A stretch of DNA of 64,000 nt. Source: Quillaja saponaria. Taxonomy: Eukaryota; Streptophyta; Magnoliopsida; Fabales; Quillajaceae. Positions 34,501-45,682 of the stretch are shown piece after piece (the stretch's first letter is position 1; every line of letters begins with the position of its first letter). The notes beneath the pieces were generated by a model that saw nothing but the letters and a program-made list of their open reading frames with translations, was not told the DNA's origin and made no database searches. A program made the translations under genes and the position numbers. The DNA lies in contig CM055615.1 of assembly GCA_029379385.1 (NCBI GenBank), positions 1,054,001 through 1,118,000 on the forward strand, read 5' to 3'.

Positions 34501-37500
34501 ATGGCGGGAATGGCGACCTTCAAGGCCTTCTCCTCCTCTTCTATCCTAAGTCATCAATCACCATTTTCGTCTTTATCATTCTCATCAAGGGCCTTCGTTC
34601 TTCCAATGCGGGTTTTTTACTAGAACGTCCTCCTGTCACAGATTTCCCAGTAAGACTTCAAATTGATCTCCCATTTCTCGAATTTCTCTTCTCTCCCCAA
34701 AAAGCTACAATTGATTTATGCATTTGCATACATGAGTGTTCTAACACAATAATGTTGGTTTTGCTCGCAGAGATTTACGCCTTCTCTAGCAACGACATCA
34801 AAGTGGGCACCAACATTGAAGTCGATGGTGCTCCTTGGCCTGTATTGGGTACTATCTCTATTTCTTTTTCTTGTTCTTTTCTTTTCTTTGCCAAATTGCT
34901 TTTGGTTTTATTAGAATTATGTTAATGTTGTGAGTATTGAAGTCTAGTGTACTTTATTATATATTATATTATCAACCCAATTCATGCTTTTGGGAGAGGG
35001 TTGGGGACCTAACTAATTTATACAGTCAGGGACTCATTAATTCAATTGAGTACATGGCGGTAGTCCATTGTGGTATACTAGTTTCTACAATCTACATGCT
35101 TGGTTCTTGTATGTAGAGAAGTGTTTTAGTTATTCAATTTATGAATTAGCTGAGAGAACCTTCTATTTCCTTGATTTTGCACATACGACTTTAAAATGTC
35201 ATTGCTTGTTGTGTTATGTAGAGTTTCTGCATGTAAAACCTGGAAAAGGGGCAGCTTTTGTGAGGACTAAACTCCGCAATTATGTAACAGGGAACACGGT
35301 TGAGAAAACTTTTCGAGCTGGAAGTTCGGTAATGTCTCTTGACCTGCAATGGGATTTACCAATAAGTACTTTGTGCTGACAAAGTACAAATCAAATATGA
35401 AGAAATTTTAATGGAAAACCCTTGAGCAGCTTATTACATTTTCCTCCTTTTAGTGGTATATTCATTTTGCAGCATTTTTCAACTGGTTTAGTTACTGCAT
35501 TTATGCTTCCTAGTTGCCTGGATGACTAGATTGTGGAAAAATGTTAGTAACACTTACCATTCAGTGTTTTGTTTATTTTCAAGTTTCAATAGTCTTAGGG
35601 TATTCGGAGCCTGATTTCTTTAAATTGGGATCCACCATAGATTCCAATTGTATTATGTTTATGTTCCAACTCATTTTTTTTTTTTAATCTTTGCGGGGAA
35701 TTGTCTACGTTCATTCCAGTGCCTTACAATGTATTAATCAGGAAACAGATGTGCATTCTATTAATTATTTGTGCAACATTTCTATCTATATATTTATCAA
35801 CCTATCTACTACTACCACAACATAGGGTCTCATTCAGCACCCTAAATAAAGCCCCCCTCTCCTTCTCCAATTCAACTAACTAGGTGAATTGGGGAGTCTA
35901 TTCTCCAATTTGTATTAATAATCCTTCAATTTGATGAGAAAAGTAAAATGTCCGTTGCTGGGTGTGGTATGACATAAGGGTATTTCACTGACCTTCAAAC
36001 TGACAAATTGGAGTTCCAAGATGATTTTTCTAAAATAACCCTGAAGTGTGACGATTCTATCTATATATTTATCAACCTATCTACTACTACCATGACCATA
36101 GGGTCTCATTCAGCACCCTAAACAAAGCCCCCTCCCCTTCTTTTAAAAATTATTTTCATTGAAATGCATGATAATCAGTGTTATTAAAGGCGCGCAAAAG
36201 GCGCAAGGCCCAGACCCCCTTGCCTCTGCACCTCTAAAGGGCAAGGCGCTGCCTAGACTCATTAGGCACGCTCCTTTTTCATGTTTTGAGGCGCCATGAG
36301 GCGTACTTAAGGCGCTGCAAGTTATTTTTTTTTAAATAATTCTTCAGTTTTTGAGTTTCCTCATAAATAGGAAATGTCAAACGTTGGTAAGAGTCTTAAT
36401 AGAAACCTGAAAGGTCCCTAAAACACTAAAAAAAAAATCCTAACACAACAGCTAAACCAAAATCCTGATACTAAGTAGCTTACTGAGTTTGAGTTTCCCT
36501 GGCCAAAAAATAAAGCATATTTTCAGTGTAAGTCTGCCTATTATCTATTATCTTTTTTAGTTACTAAGTCTTCTTCTTCATTTTCTGCTTAGTCTAGTCT
36601 TTGCTATTGTACACAAAAGCAAAGCATTTGTGTGGCTTAAACTTTAACTATCTTTGCCCTGTTTTGTACCTGAAAAACAGAGGATACTCAGCAATAATAA
36701 TCAGCATTAAACCTTAGCTATCTCTGCCATCTTTAAGGAAAAAGTATAAATTCAATTTTTACTTGTTAGCTTAGTGGATTACTTGTTTAACGTATTTACT
36801 TTACCTAGATCGTTTTTATCGACCTTTACTTTCTACTTGCTGGATTTCTTGCCTATGGATACTTTTTTCTATGTGATAACTTAATGGCATTAGTTTTTAC
36901 TTGCTGTAAGCTTGGAATTATTATATTTAGATTTTTTTTACGGCTCCAGGGACCCCTAGAGCCTTTGATAACACTGATGATAATCATTATTTCCGTGTCC
37001 AAACATAACTAATTACATTTTTCTTTCCCCCTCTTTCCTGCTTGATGCTTACATTGCCTATATTCTTTTTTTTTTTAACAGATTGATCAAGCTGATGTAT
37101 ATAAGGAAACCAAGCAATTCACATACAAAGATGGTTCTCAGTTTGTTTTCATGGACTTGGTATTGTTTGGAATCCATATAATCTAGTTTGTTAGGTACAT
37201 AAGTCCTTTTGGTTCAGAATATATTCTTCTTGTCTATGATGATGAATTAACACAATTGGGTTATATTCTGTTTCCAATCAAGCAAGTACTTTCAGTAATT
37301 ATAATTAATTTTAGCTAACAATTAATGAAATGAAAAACTTGTTTAGTAGCTGTTGTCCTATATCTTAGCTTGTAATCTTTTACTTTTCTCAGAATACATA
37401 TGAAGAGATTCGCCTTAGTGCCTCAGAAGTTGGGGACAAGAAAAAGTGGCTGAAAGAAGGAATGGACTGCAATGTGCTCTTTTGGAATGGAAAAGTATTT

Positions 37501-39039
37501 TTTTTTCTATCTCTTTAAGCTTTCATTTCTACATTTTACTACTTTAAGATGTTGTTTCTGTATCATATGCAGCAGAGCTGATTAAATTTTGAAAACTATG
37601 TGCTAGGATAAGAAATGGTGTCAACATTAGGACGGCAGAGGTTACATGGCTTATTATATTGTTGTTGAAAGTGACAAGGGAAAAACATTAAAAGCATTTT
37701 CTTTCACCAGAAAGAGAACACTGCTCGTGCATGGCTGTCAAATGTCTATTGCACTAGCTAACTCATCAATAAATTATGGACTTCTTGTAAATCCCATTAA
37801 ATTATTTTTCCTAACTTGAAAAATCAAATGCAAGTAGCAAGTAGCAACTAGCAACTAGCAAATTTAATTCTATACCATTTGTACAATTACCACATGCATT
37901 TCAAATCATAGTTACCAGGATCGAGGTACGGGAACGAGAACGGGGTATTCTACTTGCTAAAACATGGTACGGTGGGATAGGCTTAGTTGGTTAGCTTTTT
38001 TTGGACATGATATGTTTGAAGTATTTATTCAGATCACTCTACCATATGTTGGTGGTACATTTCGTGTTAAATTTTACTAAATGTAGAATAGATATTATTT
38101 AATTTATGGTACAAGAAAGATAATAGCCTACTAATTATATAAATACATACATATATAAATGAAATAAGTAATAATTGATATATGCTGCATTGTGATCATA
38201 CTTTTCCATTTTCTAGATGAAGTTTCTTATAATTTTGGGTCATCACTTTTGACGATCTGGATCGCGAACGACAGCGATCCCGGTATACAAAAGAGCCATG
38301 ATCTTGGAACGAGATCCCAAAACGCAGAACGCAGAACGCAGGGGTCACGGTACTATGTTTCAGATATCCTTTTTTGATTTCCTGTTAGCATTAGGTGGTG
38401 GATCTTGAATGTTACCAAGTCTTGTATATCAATCTTGACCTCCTAATAAGGCTTATTACCTCTGCCCCCTGAATTTACAACTTTTTCCTTTTTTAGTTGG
38501 TTTTTTCTTTAAGGAAATTTGCTTGAAGTGTCTAGGAATCCAAGCATTTGGCACCATCATAAGCATGATGCTAATAGTAATTGGTTTCGTATTGAACTTA
38601 GATTGTTGCATATGCATGGGTTGGCACAGTTGATGTTAATAATCTTGTTGACATTATTCTTAACAGTGAGCCACTGAGCCATCAGCTTCTTAACACTGTT
38701 GCAGGTTATTGATTTTGAACTTCCCATCACGGTCCAGTTGACTGTAGTTGATGTTGATCCTGGACTTAAAGGTGACACAGCTCAAGGTAATGTCTTTTTT
38801 CCATTTGAAATGCAGTACATTTGACTCCCTCCTTTCCTGTGGCTTGAATTTTATTTGTTGATTGTTTCCCTTGATTAACCTCACTAATCTTACTAATCAA
38901 AAATGAAATTTGGTTTACAGGTGGATCAAAGCCAGCAACTCTTGATACTGGTGCTATTGTCAATGTTCCGTTGTTTGTAAATACAGGTGACGAAATACTG
39001 GTTGACACAAGATCTGGGCAGTATATGAGCCGTGCATAG
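34501..39039 (+). CDS. Plastid elongation factor P, with one-base frameshift in exon 1
   Basis: Seven exons, 34501-34649, 34771-34848, 35222-35328, 37082-37159, 37393-37494, 38705-38786 and 38921-39039, would encode 237 residues, the size of plant plastid EF-P. The Ser-rich N-terminus is a transit peptide. Next come the KOW-like domain ([15 protein letters not shown], then [16 protein letters not shown] with the loop lysine), the central OB domain ([11 protein letters not shown]) and the C-terminal OB domain ([21 protein letters not shown]). EF-P relieves ribosome stalling at proline runs. Exon 1 has six T at 34613-34618 where five keep the frame, so a TAG follows at once. All later exons are in phase, suggesting a sequence error or a very recent lesion. 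One substitution, W-P-V-L for the usual W-R-V-L, is also seen. Confidence 0.88.
35776..36144. repeat. Two direct repeats of about 90 bp in EF-P intron 3
   Basis: TCTATCTATATATTTATCAA, CCTATCTACTACTACCA and ATAGGGTCTCATTCAGCACC occur in this order at about 35776-35865 and again at about 36056-36144, 280 bp apart. Confidence 0.85.
36185..36325. repeat. GGCGC-rich dispersed repeat
   Basis: A cluster of GGCGC/GCGCC words (AAAGGCGCGCAAAAGGCGC to ACTTAAGGCGCTGCAAG) within EF-P intron 3, unlike its AT-rich surroundings. It resembles the common plant GGCGC-type non-autonomous repeat, but I cannot name the family. Confidence 0.5.
37907..38360. mobile_element. Possible MITE in EF-P intron 5
   Basis: A stretch starting CATAGTTACC and ending GGTACTATG has short imperfect inverted ends. 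GC-richer inner arms surround an AT-rich core (GATCGAGGTACGGGAACGAG left; TTGGAACGAGATCCC right). No target duplication is evident. Confidence 0.35.
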
Positions 39040-39437
39040 ATTTCCCCTCAAGGTTCACCATCAACCACCAAAATGCTTGTCAACTTCAATTTTCATTATC
39101 ATTGCCTACTCAGATTTCAGTCCACACTTCAGAGGATCATAGGATTCAGAACATGCATGTACAAAAAGATTAACAAAGTGGCTTCGGATACCAACACATT
39201 TAACTATAATTCATGTAATATATTTTTTCAGCTACATTTCTCCAGCATGACTCTGGATATTCTAGAATTCTATTGCATGATCACATTAGAAAGGCATGCC
39301 ATCCCTTATAGAAACTAGAAAGATTGTCTTCAAAACTAAGAAGTCTGTAATGTTATTAGCATCCAAGTTCAGCTAAATTATACAATTTGCAAGCTTTCTA
39401 ATCCAGCAGTCGGTTAGTATTCTAAATTTTTTCAATT
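39040..39437. other. EF-P 3' flank joined to duplicated SDR-PPR spacer
   Basis: Up to 39170 this is EF-P 3' flank. From 39171 (TAACAAAGTGGCTTCGG) to the PPR relic it matches 42264-42522 downstream of SDR copy 2, including the AGCATGACTCTGGATATT and AGCAGTCGGTTAGTAT words. Confidence 0.85.
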
Positions 39438-39597
39438 TTCAACATTAATTTTAGTGTTTTACATTCTGGCTTACACTTTGAAACCACACCTCGCTTCAAT
39501 GCTGCACCATACAAATTGCAAGCCCCGAACAAGCGACGCTGTTTATTTAACCTACTGATAAAAAGGTTATAAGAAATATTGCTGTGAAGTCTTCGAT
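39438..39597 (-). pseudogene. PPR gene fragment (3' end only)
   Basis: On the minus strand this encodes ISYNLFISRLNKQRRLFGAC and YGAALKRGVVSKCKP, matching the last 45 or so residues of the intact PPR protein (42523-44061: TSYNLLINKLNKQHSLFGAC, YAAALKRGVVSKCKP). Similarity stops abruptly at the CTTCGATG word, 39590-39597, which is the duplication breakpoint. It is a truncated copy, not a gene. Confidence 0.88.
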
Positions 39598-40078
39598 GAG
39601 CTACCCACACAACGGGAACGGAGGTAGTTTTCTCGATTCCATAAATACCTCGTCCAATTCAATGCTAGGTCTTTGTATCAACACCACAAGTGACCAACAC
39701 CGATTGAATGAACAGATGTCTTGTTTAAATTTAAAGAAAATTCCCATTAGCTCCGAGTAGGAAGGCCTTCTAGCTGCCATTGAAAAAGGATCTTCAGATC
39801 CAAAATGGATTTCTCCCACAAGAACGGGGAAAACCAAGAGACCAAGAACACCAGCACGCAGGAAAACAGCCCTTTTGAAAGCATACACAAGGAGCCAGCA
39901 TCCATCTAATCTTCACTTACAAACATCAAATGCCCTTATTTTGGGCAAATATATATATATATATATTTGTATATATTGAATCAAACCCGTCCAAGGCATG
40001 GAGCACATCAATATATTTTTCCTCGAGGGGTGAAGTCACTTCTCATATCTCAAGGAAACAATCCAACTTCCATCAACA
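39598..40078. other. Duplication junction and SDR copy 2 promoter
   Basis: Bases 39601-39900 hold an unassigned open stretch on the minus strand with a hydrophobic segment (AGVLGLLVFPVLVGE) that I cannot place in a family. From about 39975 the sequence matches the promoter/leader of SDR copy 1. An (AT)n run is at 39951-39965. Confidence 0.5.
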
Positions 40079-41936
40079 ATGGCAGAAACAACAGAGAGGT
40101 ACCCTCCTTCATCTTTCTCCTGCTTTTCTGTTTTCATTTTTTCAGTTTCTGTCACTTCTTTAAGCTAAGCCATGGCTACAATTACTTATTTAACCTAATT
40201 TCCAAACTTGCTCAGTTTTTTCCTTCTTCTTTTTCCCTTTTCCAAGGTATGCTGTTGTGACAGGATCTAATAAGGGAATTGGATTTGGGATATGGAAACA
40301 GTTGGCTTCTAAGGGAATTACAGTAGTGTTAAAAGCTAGAGATGAGAAGAGAGGTCTGGAAGCCGTTGAGAAATTGAAAGAAATTAGTCTGGCTGGTCAT
40401 GTGGTTTTTTGATCAACTCGATGTGTCTGATCCTGCTAGTGTTACTAACCTTGAAGATTTCATCAAAACCCAGTTTGGGAAACTAGATATTCTGGTATGG
40501 ATAAGGTCCAAGTTCCTCTTTTTATGTTTCCTGTCTAATTCTGCAACTTGCTTAACATAATAACACCAATCTCACACGTAATAGTTATTTCATACTTGAG
40601 TAAAGGAGAAAAGAGATCACAACTAATTCATTCTTATACATGGGACCTTGATAAACCACTAAAAGCACATAGTAGAACTGGGAATTGGGAATTACCTTTC
40701 CAATCTGTTAAAACACCCCAAGAAACAAAAACAACTGGGATTACGGAATTTGGTATTTCAATTTCGGGTCCTGTTTAACTGTGACAAGCATTTTCTGGCT
40801 TTGATCTTCAAATTATTGAAAGACAATTAAAGAACATCTAACATAATTGAGTTTATTGTGTCTGTTTCAAAGACTTTAGAACCTTTTTTTTTTCCCGATT
40901 GGGTAATATATTAGTTCCTCTTCTATGCAGGTAAACAATGCAGGGATAACTGGAGCAACAGTAGATGCTGATGCTTTAGCAGCTTCAGGCTTCAGTACAG
41001 GGGTATGCTTTTGCACTCATTTTCAAACTTTTGACTCCCCTGTTCATCTTATGGATGAGTTTTGTAATTTGGAACCAGTTTTCCATTTGAAGGATGTACA
41101 ATATTGCAACATTTTAGCTGTTCTAGTTGTGTAAGTCATTGTATTTTTGGTTTTTTGTTTTAATTTTGGCTCAACTTTGCAAGAATAGGAGTAAGAACCA
41201 ATAGTGAATAGATTGCCTGAAAAAGAAAACAATTGTAATAAGTCTCTTCTTGTCCATGCAGGGTGAACGTAAGCCTATTGATTTGAGTAAGTTAGTGATA
41301 CCAAATTATAAATCAGTCGAAAAAGCTTTCAACACAAACTATTACGGTGCCAAAAGAATGACAGAAGCACTTGTACCCCTTCTCCAGTTATCAGACTCAC
41401 CCAGGATTGTTAATGTCTCCTCTGATATGGGACAGTTAAAGGTAATACATCAAGATATATACTGAACTTCTATATGTTCAAATTGTGACTCATTTTCAAT
41501 CACATCAACAATTGAAGTTAGTACTATAGTTTCTCTTCTTATAATGCTGTTGTAGAATATACCAAGTGGATGGGCAAAGGAAGTGCTCACAGATGTTGAT
41601 AACCTAACAGAAGGAAAATTGGATGAAGTTTTGACCCAGTTTTTGAAAGATTTCAAAGAGGAGGGTTCATTAGAAACCAAAGGCTGGCCTAGTCTTATGT
41701 CTTCATATATAGTCTCTAAAGCTGCTTTAAATGCCTACACAAGGATTCTTGCTAAGAAGTACCCATCTTTCTGCATCAATTGTGTACACCCTGGCTATGT
41801 GAAGACAGATATAACCTATGATACTGGCCAATTAAGTGTTGATGAAGGTGCTGAAAGTCCTGTAAGATTGGCCTTGCTGCCTAATGGAGGTCCTTCTGGC
41901 GTGTTCTTCTTCAGGACAGAAGAGGCACCATTTTGA
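40079..41936 (+). CDS. Short-chain dehydrogenase/reductase, copy 2, with one-base frameshift
   Basis: The layout is the same as SDR copy 1: exons 40079-40098, 40247-40494, 40931-41002, 41262-41441 and 41556-41936. Exon 2 is one base longer than in copy 1 (248 against 247) because the T run at 40405-40410 has six T where copy 1 has five, followed at once by TGA. If that base is removed, 299 residues result with [16 protein letters not shown] and the Tyr-x3-Lys of SYIVSK all intact, and PGYVKTDI preserved. Splice sites and later exons are unharmed. Either this is a very young pseudogene or the base is a sequencing insertion. The last exon has one extra Glu codon. Function would be as for copy 1. 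Confidence 0.88.
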
Positions 41937-42522
41937 TTCAAGTTGATCTTATCTGTACCAGCTTTAATATTTGGAAGGAAACACTGTATTATCAAATGGT
42001 TGGTTTAATAAGACTGGCTGCATGATTGAAATGTACCATCACTGTTTTTAGCGATATGTCATCCAAACCATATATATTTGCTATTTCTGCTGATCCTTCT
42101 TAGGATAGCAAAGTGACTCAAACTCGTTTGTTCCCCTCTGATGTTGAGGAAGGTACTACGTTGCTGAATCAATCTGATATGATTGAAGTCTAACAAAATT
42201 GAAGTTGGTCTGAATAAGAGATTTCTTTATAAATAATTTGGTAAAGTAACTACAAAATCAACTTAACAAAGTGGCTCCGGATATCAACACATTTAACTAG
42301 TTAATTCATGTGATATATTTCTTCGGCTACTTTTCTCCAGCATGACTCTGGATATTATAGAATTCTATTGCATGATCACATTAGAAAGGCACGTCATCCC
42401 TTAATAGAAACTAGAAAGATTGTCTCAACTAAAAAGTCTGTAATGTTATTAGCATCAAGTTCAGTAAAATTATACAATTTACAAGTTTTGTAATCCAGCA
42501 GTCGGTTAGTATCTAACTTTTT
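41937..42522. other. Contiguous SDR-PPR spacer (second copy)
   Basis: 3' flank of SDR copy 2 running straight into the 3' flank of the PPR gene. In the first copy the same spacer is split into three pieces (19204-19468, 28866-28926 and 39171-39437). Confidence 0.85.
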
Positions 42523-44061
42523 TCAATTTTCAACAACAGTTTTACATTGCGGCTTACACTTTGAAACCACACCTCGCTTCAATGCTGCAGCATACAAATT
42601 GCAAGCCCCGAACAAACTGTGCTGTTTATTCAACTTATTGATCAAAAGGTTATAAGAAGTTTTACTGGGAAGTCTTCGATGTTCATACATGAGGACCAAA
42701 GTTCTAACTGCCTCGTGGATCTTTCCTCCGGCACAAAGGGCTTGTATCACTTTGTCGAAGGTAAGTGTCCTTGGGGAGTACCCCATTCTTATCATATCAT
42801 TCAGATTTATGAAAGCATCGTCATGCTTCTTCCCGGCACAAAGCACCTGGATCATTAGGCCATAAGTAGTGCGGTCAATTTTTAATTTTCTAATCAGCAT
42901 TTTCTCAAACACTTTGTTGGCATCCTCTAGCAGGTCTCTTTTCTTCATAGATTTCTTACATAACCCTCTCAGCAGAGTATTCATCTTCCTCTCATCTACT
43001 TCAAAACTAAGACCCACCATCTCTTTATAAACCCCCAGTGCTGCTAGAATCTTATCCCATTTTAACAGTCCATGCAACAAAGTGCTGTAACTGATATAAT
43101 CAGGAAAGCATTGTCTCTTCTTCATCTGTTTTAAAATACCAATGCCCTCTAGTGGTCTCCCCTCCTTAGAATACCCAGTAAACAGAGTATTGAAGATCAC
43201 CACATTGGGTGCCAGTCCCATCTCCATAGCTTCTCCAAGCAATTCTCTTGCTTCATCTGATCGACCCACTTTACAAAAGCCATCCATAACAGCTGTGTAT
43301 GTATAAATGTCAGGTTTCAAGGAACTTTTCTTGATGTCCATCAACATTTCAAATGCTTCCTCTACCTTCCCAACATAACAGAACCCCTTTAGCAAGCAAT
43401 TGTATGTCTGAATTGTGGGTTTGCAGCCAATTGAGTCCATGAGCTCAAAAACCTCAAAAGCTTTCTGCATTCTTCCCCTTTTGCAGAATGAATGTATAAG
43501 AATAGTAATGGTTGCAACATTTGGCTGAAACCCATTTTCCAACATGTAGTATAAAACCCTTTTGGCCTCATCCAGATCATTTTTCTCGCAGTAGCACCTA
43601 ACCATTATTGAATATGTCCAGCAATCTGGTACTAATTCATAAGATGATAGATCGGAGAATAGTTTCAAAGCAACTTGAGGCAAGTCTGATATAACTAAAG
43701 CCATGAGCATGTCATTGAAGGCTGATACAGTTGGAAAGTCACCATCTTTCTCGAAGATATTCACAAGCTCACACTTACTTTTGTTGGGTAATGCTCTAAT
43801 CTTATCCACAAGATTTTGAACCCGTAACCTATCACTTCTCTCGTCAAATTGCAAGTTGTTGGCTTTATCAACCAAAAGCTGCAGTGTGTTTTCTGTAGGA
43901 TTAGAAGTAGGAGAGAAAACTAGTTTGGCCAGGATTACAGGCTTACGTCGTCGTGGAATTCTGTCACAGTTGCTCCTGTTTTTGACATGGAAGAAAAAAG
44001 GGTTTTTTAGTAAAGCAGATTGGATAGAAGATTGAAAAAATTGGGAGGTTGGAGAAGACAT
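42523..44061 (-). CDS. P-class pentatricopeptide repeat protein
   Basis: Intact single exon of 512 residues. About 110 N-terminal residues, Ser/Arg-rich at the start, look like an organelle targeting sequence. About eleven 35-residue PPR motifs then follow to near the C-terminus, each with the T-Y-x-x-L/M-I-x-x-x-C-x-x-G pattern (for example WTYSIMVRCYCEKNDLDEA, QTYNCLLKGFCYVGKVEEA, YTYTAVMDGFCKVGRSDEA). There is no E, DYW or SMR domain. P-class proteins bind organellar RNA and affect its stability, splicing or translation. The RNA target cannot be read safely here. The 3' end is duplicated at 39438-39597. Confidence 0.93.
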   Translation of the reverse strand: MSSPTSQFFQSSIQSALLKNPFFFHVKNRSNCDRIPRRRKPVILAKLVFSPTSNPTENTLQLLVDKANNLQFDERSDRLRVQNLVDKIRALPNKSKCELVNIFEKDGDFPTVSAFNDMLMALVISDLPQVALKLFSDLSSYELVPDCWTYSIMVRCYCEKNDLDEAKRVLYYMLENGFQPNVATITILIHSFCKRGRMQKAFEVFELMDSIGCKPTIQTYNCLLKGFCYVGKVEEAFEMLMDIKKSSLKPDIYTYTAVMDGFCKVGRSDEARELLGEAMEMGLAPNVVIFNTLFTGYSKEGRPLEGIGILKQMKKRQCFPDYISYSTLLHGLLKWDKILAALGVYKEMVGLSFEVDERKMNTLLRGLCKKSMKKRDLLEDANKVFEKMLIRKLKIDRTTYGLMIQVLCAGKKHDDAFINLNDMIRMGYSPRTLTFDKVIQALCAGGKIHEAVRTLVLMYEHRRLPSKTSYNLLINKLNKQHSLFGACNLYAAALKRGVVSKCKPQCKTVVEN

Positions 44062-45682
44062 GAGAGGAGAGTAACAAATAGGTATATTTATGTTCCTCTG
44101 CTAGTCTCAATTGAATTTAGAACCGAAAATCTAGAAAAAGAGAAAGTACAAACAAAAACCAAAGTGAAACCCGGGTCTCCTGGTGAAAGCCAGATATCCT
44201 GGCCACCGGACGACAATGGATCTATTTGACTATTATGTTCAGATATTATTATTTGTACGATTTACTTGTATTTAGGAATTAATCTTTGTAAAGGTAGAAA
44301 TATGAATGTAATTAAGTAAACATCCATACGAAGACCTGTATCTAACCATTATTTTAATATAGAAACCTATACCCTATACGAAGACCGTCCAACAGAATGG
44401 GATTGGGTAATATCCTAATGCTGGTTGTATTGTCCCTGAAGAAGCCTCGTGCTTCTCAACTCTCAATGATAGTCCTTACACGCTTCCAAGTGTCCTCACA
44501 GAAAACCCATGCATATCTCCTTACTCTTACACTCGTTTTCTCACACACAGCATGCTCACATAAAAGCATAGGTATCCAGGTATTTTATGGTTACACAAAT
44601 GAAGTTAATTTTGTGACTTTGTCTAATTCTTGACCCACAAAATTCCCTCTTTCCATGCTTACTCTTTAAGTGCTTACTGACACTGCGGGTTGAATTTGTG
44701 TCAAGATAGTTAACCAATAAAAAAAAAAGATGGTACGTGGGGACAAGGGGCAACTCATAATTCCATTTTTCTTTCATTGTGGTTAACAGTTTTTGTAAGT
44801 TGGTGGTGCATGCTTTTGAGGACCTCTCGTGATCCGCTTTGATGATGTTGGAAAAACCTATTTCATTTAGGCTGTGTGGTGGTCCAAGACCATTCCAATT
44901 AGAAAATTCAAGATTTTACTTCTCATCCAAGCATTACCTATTTATTATACTTAGCAAAAACAGAAGAACTAATTATGTTTTACAATTCTTGAGTTATGGA
45001 CCATGGTTCACATGGGGATCAAGAGCGTGTAATAAAGCAGAACAGAAAAATGTTAATTCAAGATTAGAAGTGTAAATAAAGCAAAGAGAGTGCTTTCCTG
45101 TCTTGCTTTACTTTTTGGTCTTCAGCTGCATTATTTCTACTCATAGCTTATAAATTCTTTTGTTCCCCACTTCTTTTGCTTTTTTAAGCCTAAGTTACTT
45201 TAGACTTGAAATTAAAGAAGAAAAAATAAAATAAAGTAACAAAGAAGAAGCAAACGTTGTTTATTTTCTTATTTCTCTCATTTGTTTAGAATTATACTCC
45301 AAACCTCTCTTTTATAAGAAAAATAGATTGTTGTTGGTTAACTGATTGATTAAACCCTACCAAGAGGAATTTGCATCAACATGACACAATGGCCCAGTGA
45401 AGTAAACAATAAAAAACAGATCAAATGAATTTAGGAGATTTTATGAAGTGTCTTCTACATATCATTCCAGATTTCCAGTGAAGAAGAATCCAGTAATACA
45501 ACTCAGACCAAAAAAGAAAGTATATAGAGGATTACAACAACTCAAACAACAAGAACAAATTTTGTAGTTATTTAGCAAGTGTTTTCTCTGAAAAGATTAA
45601 AACTGTTTATAATGTAAAACTGGATCACTCTTCACTGGTTAATGAAATATATGCTTGTTTTTTCCAACTCTACTGGTTGAAA
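44062..45682. other. Intergenic DNA between PPR and receptor kinase
   Basis: PPR promoter on the left and receptor kinase 3' flank on the right. No gene or transposon is recognised. Confidence 0.55.
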
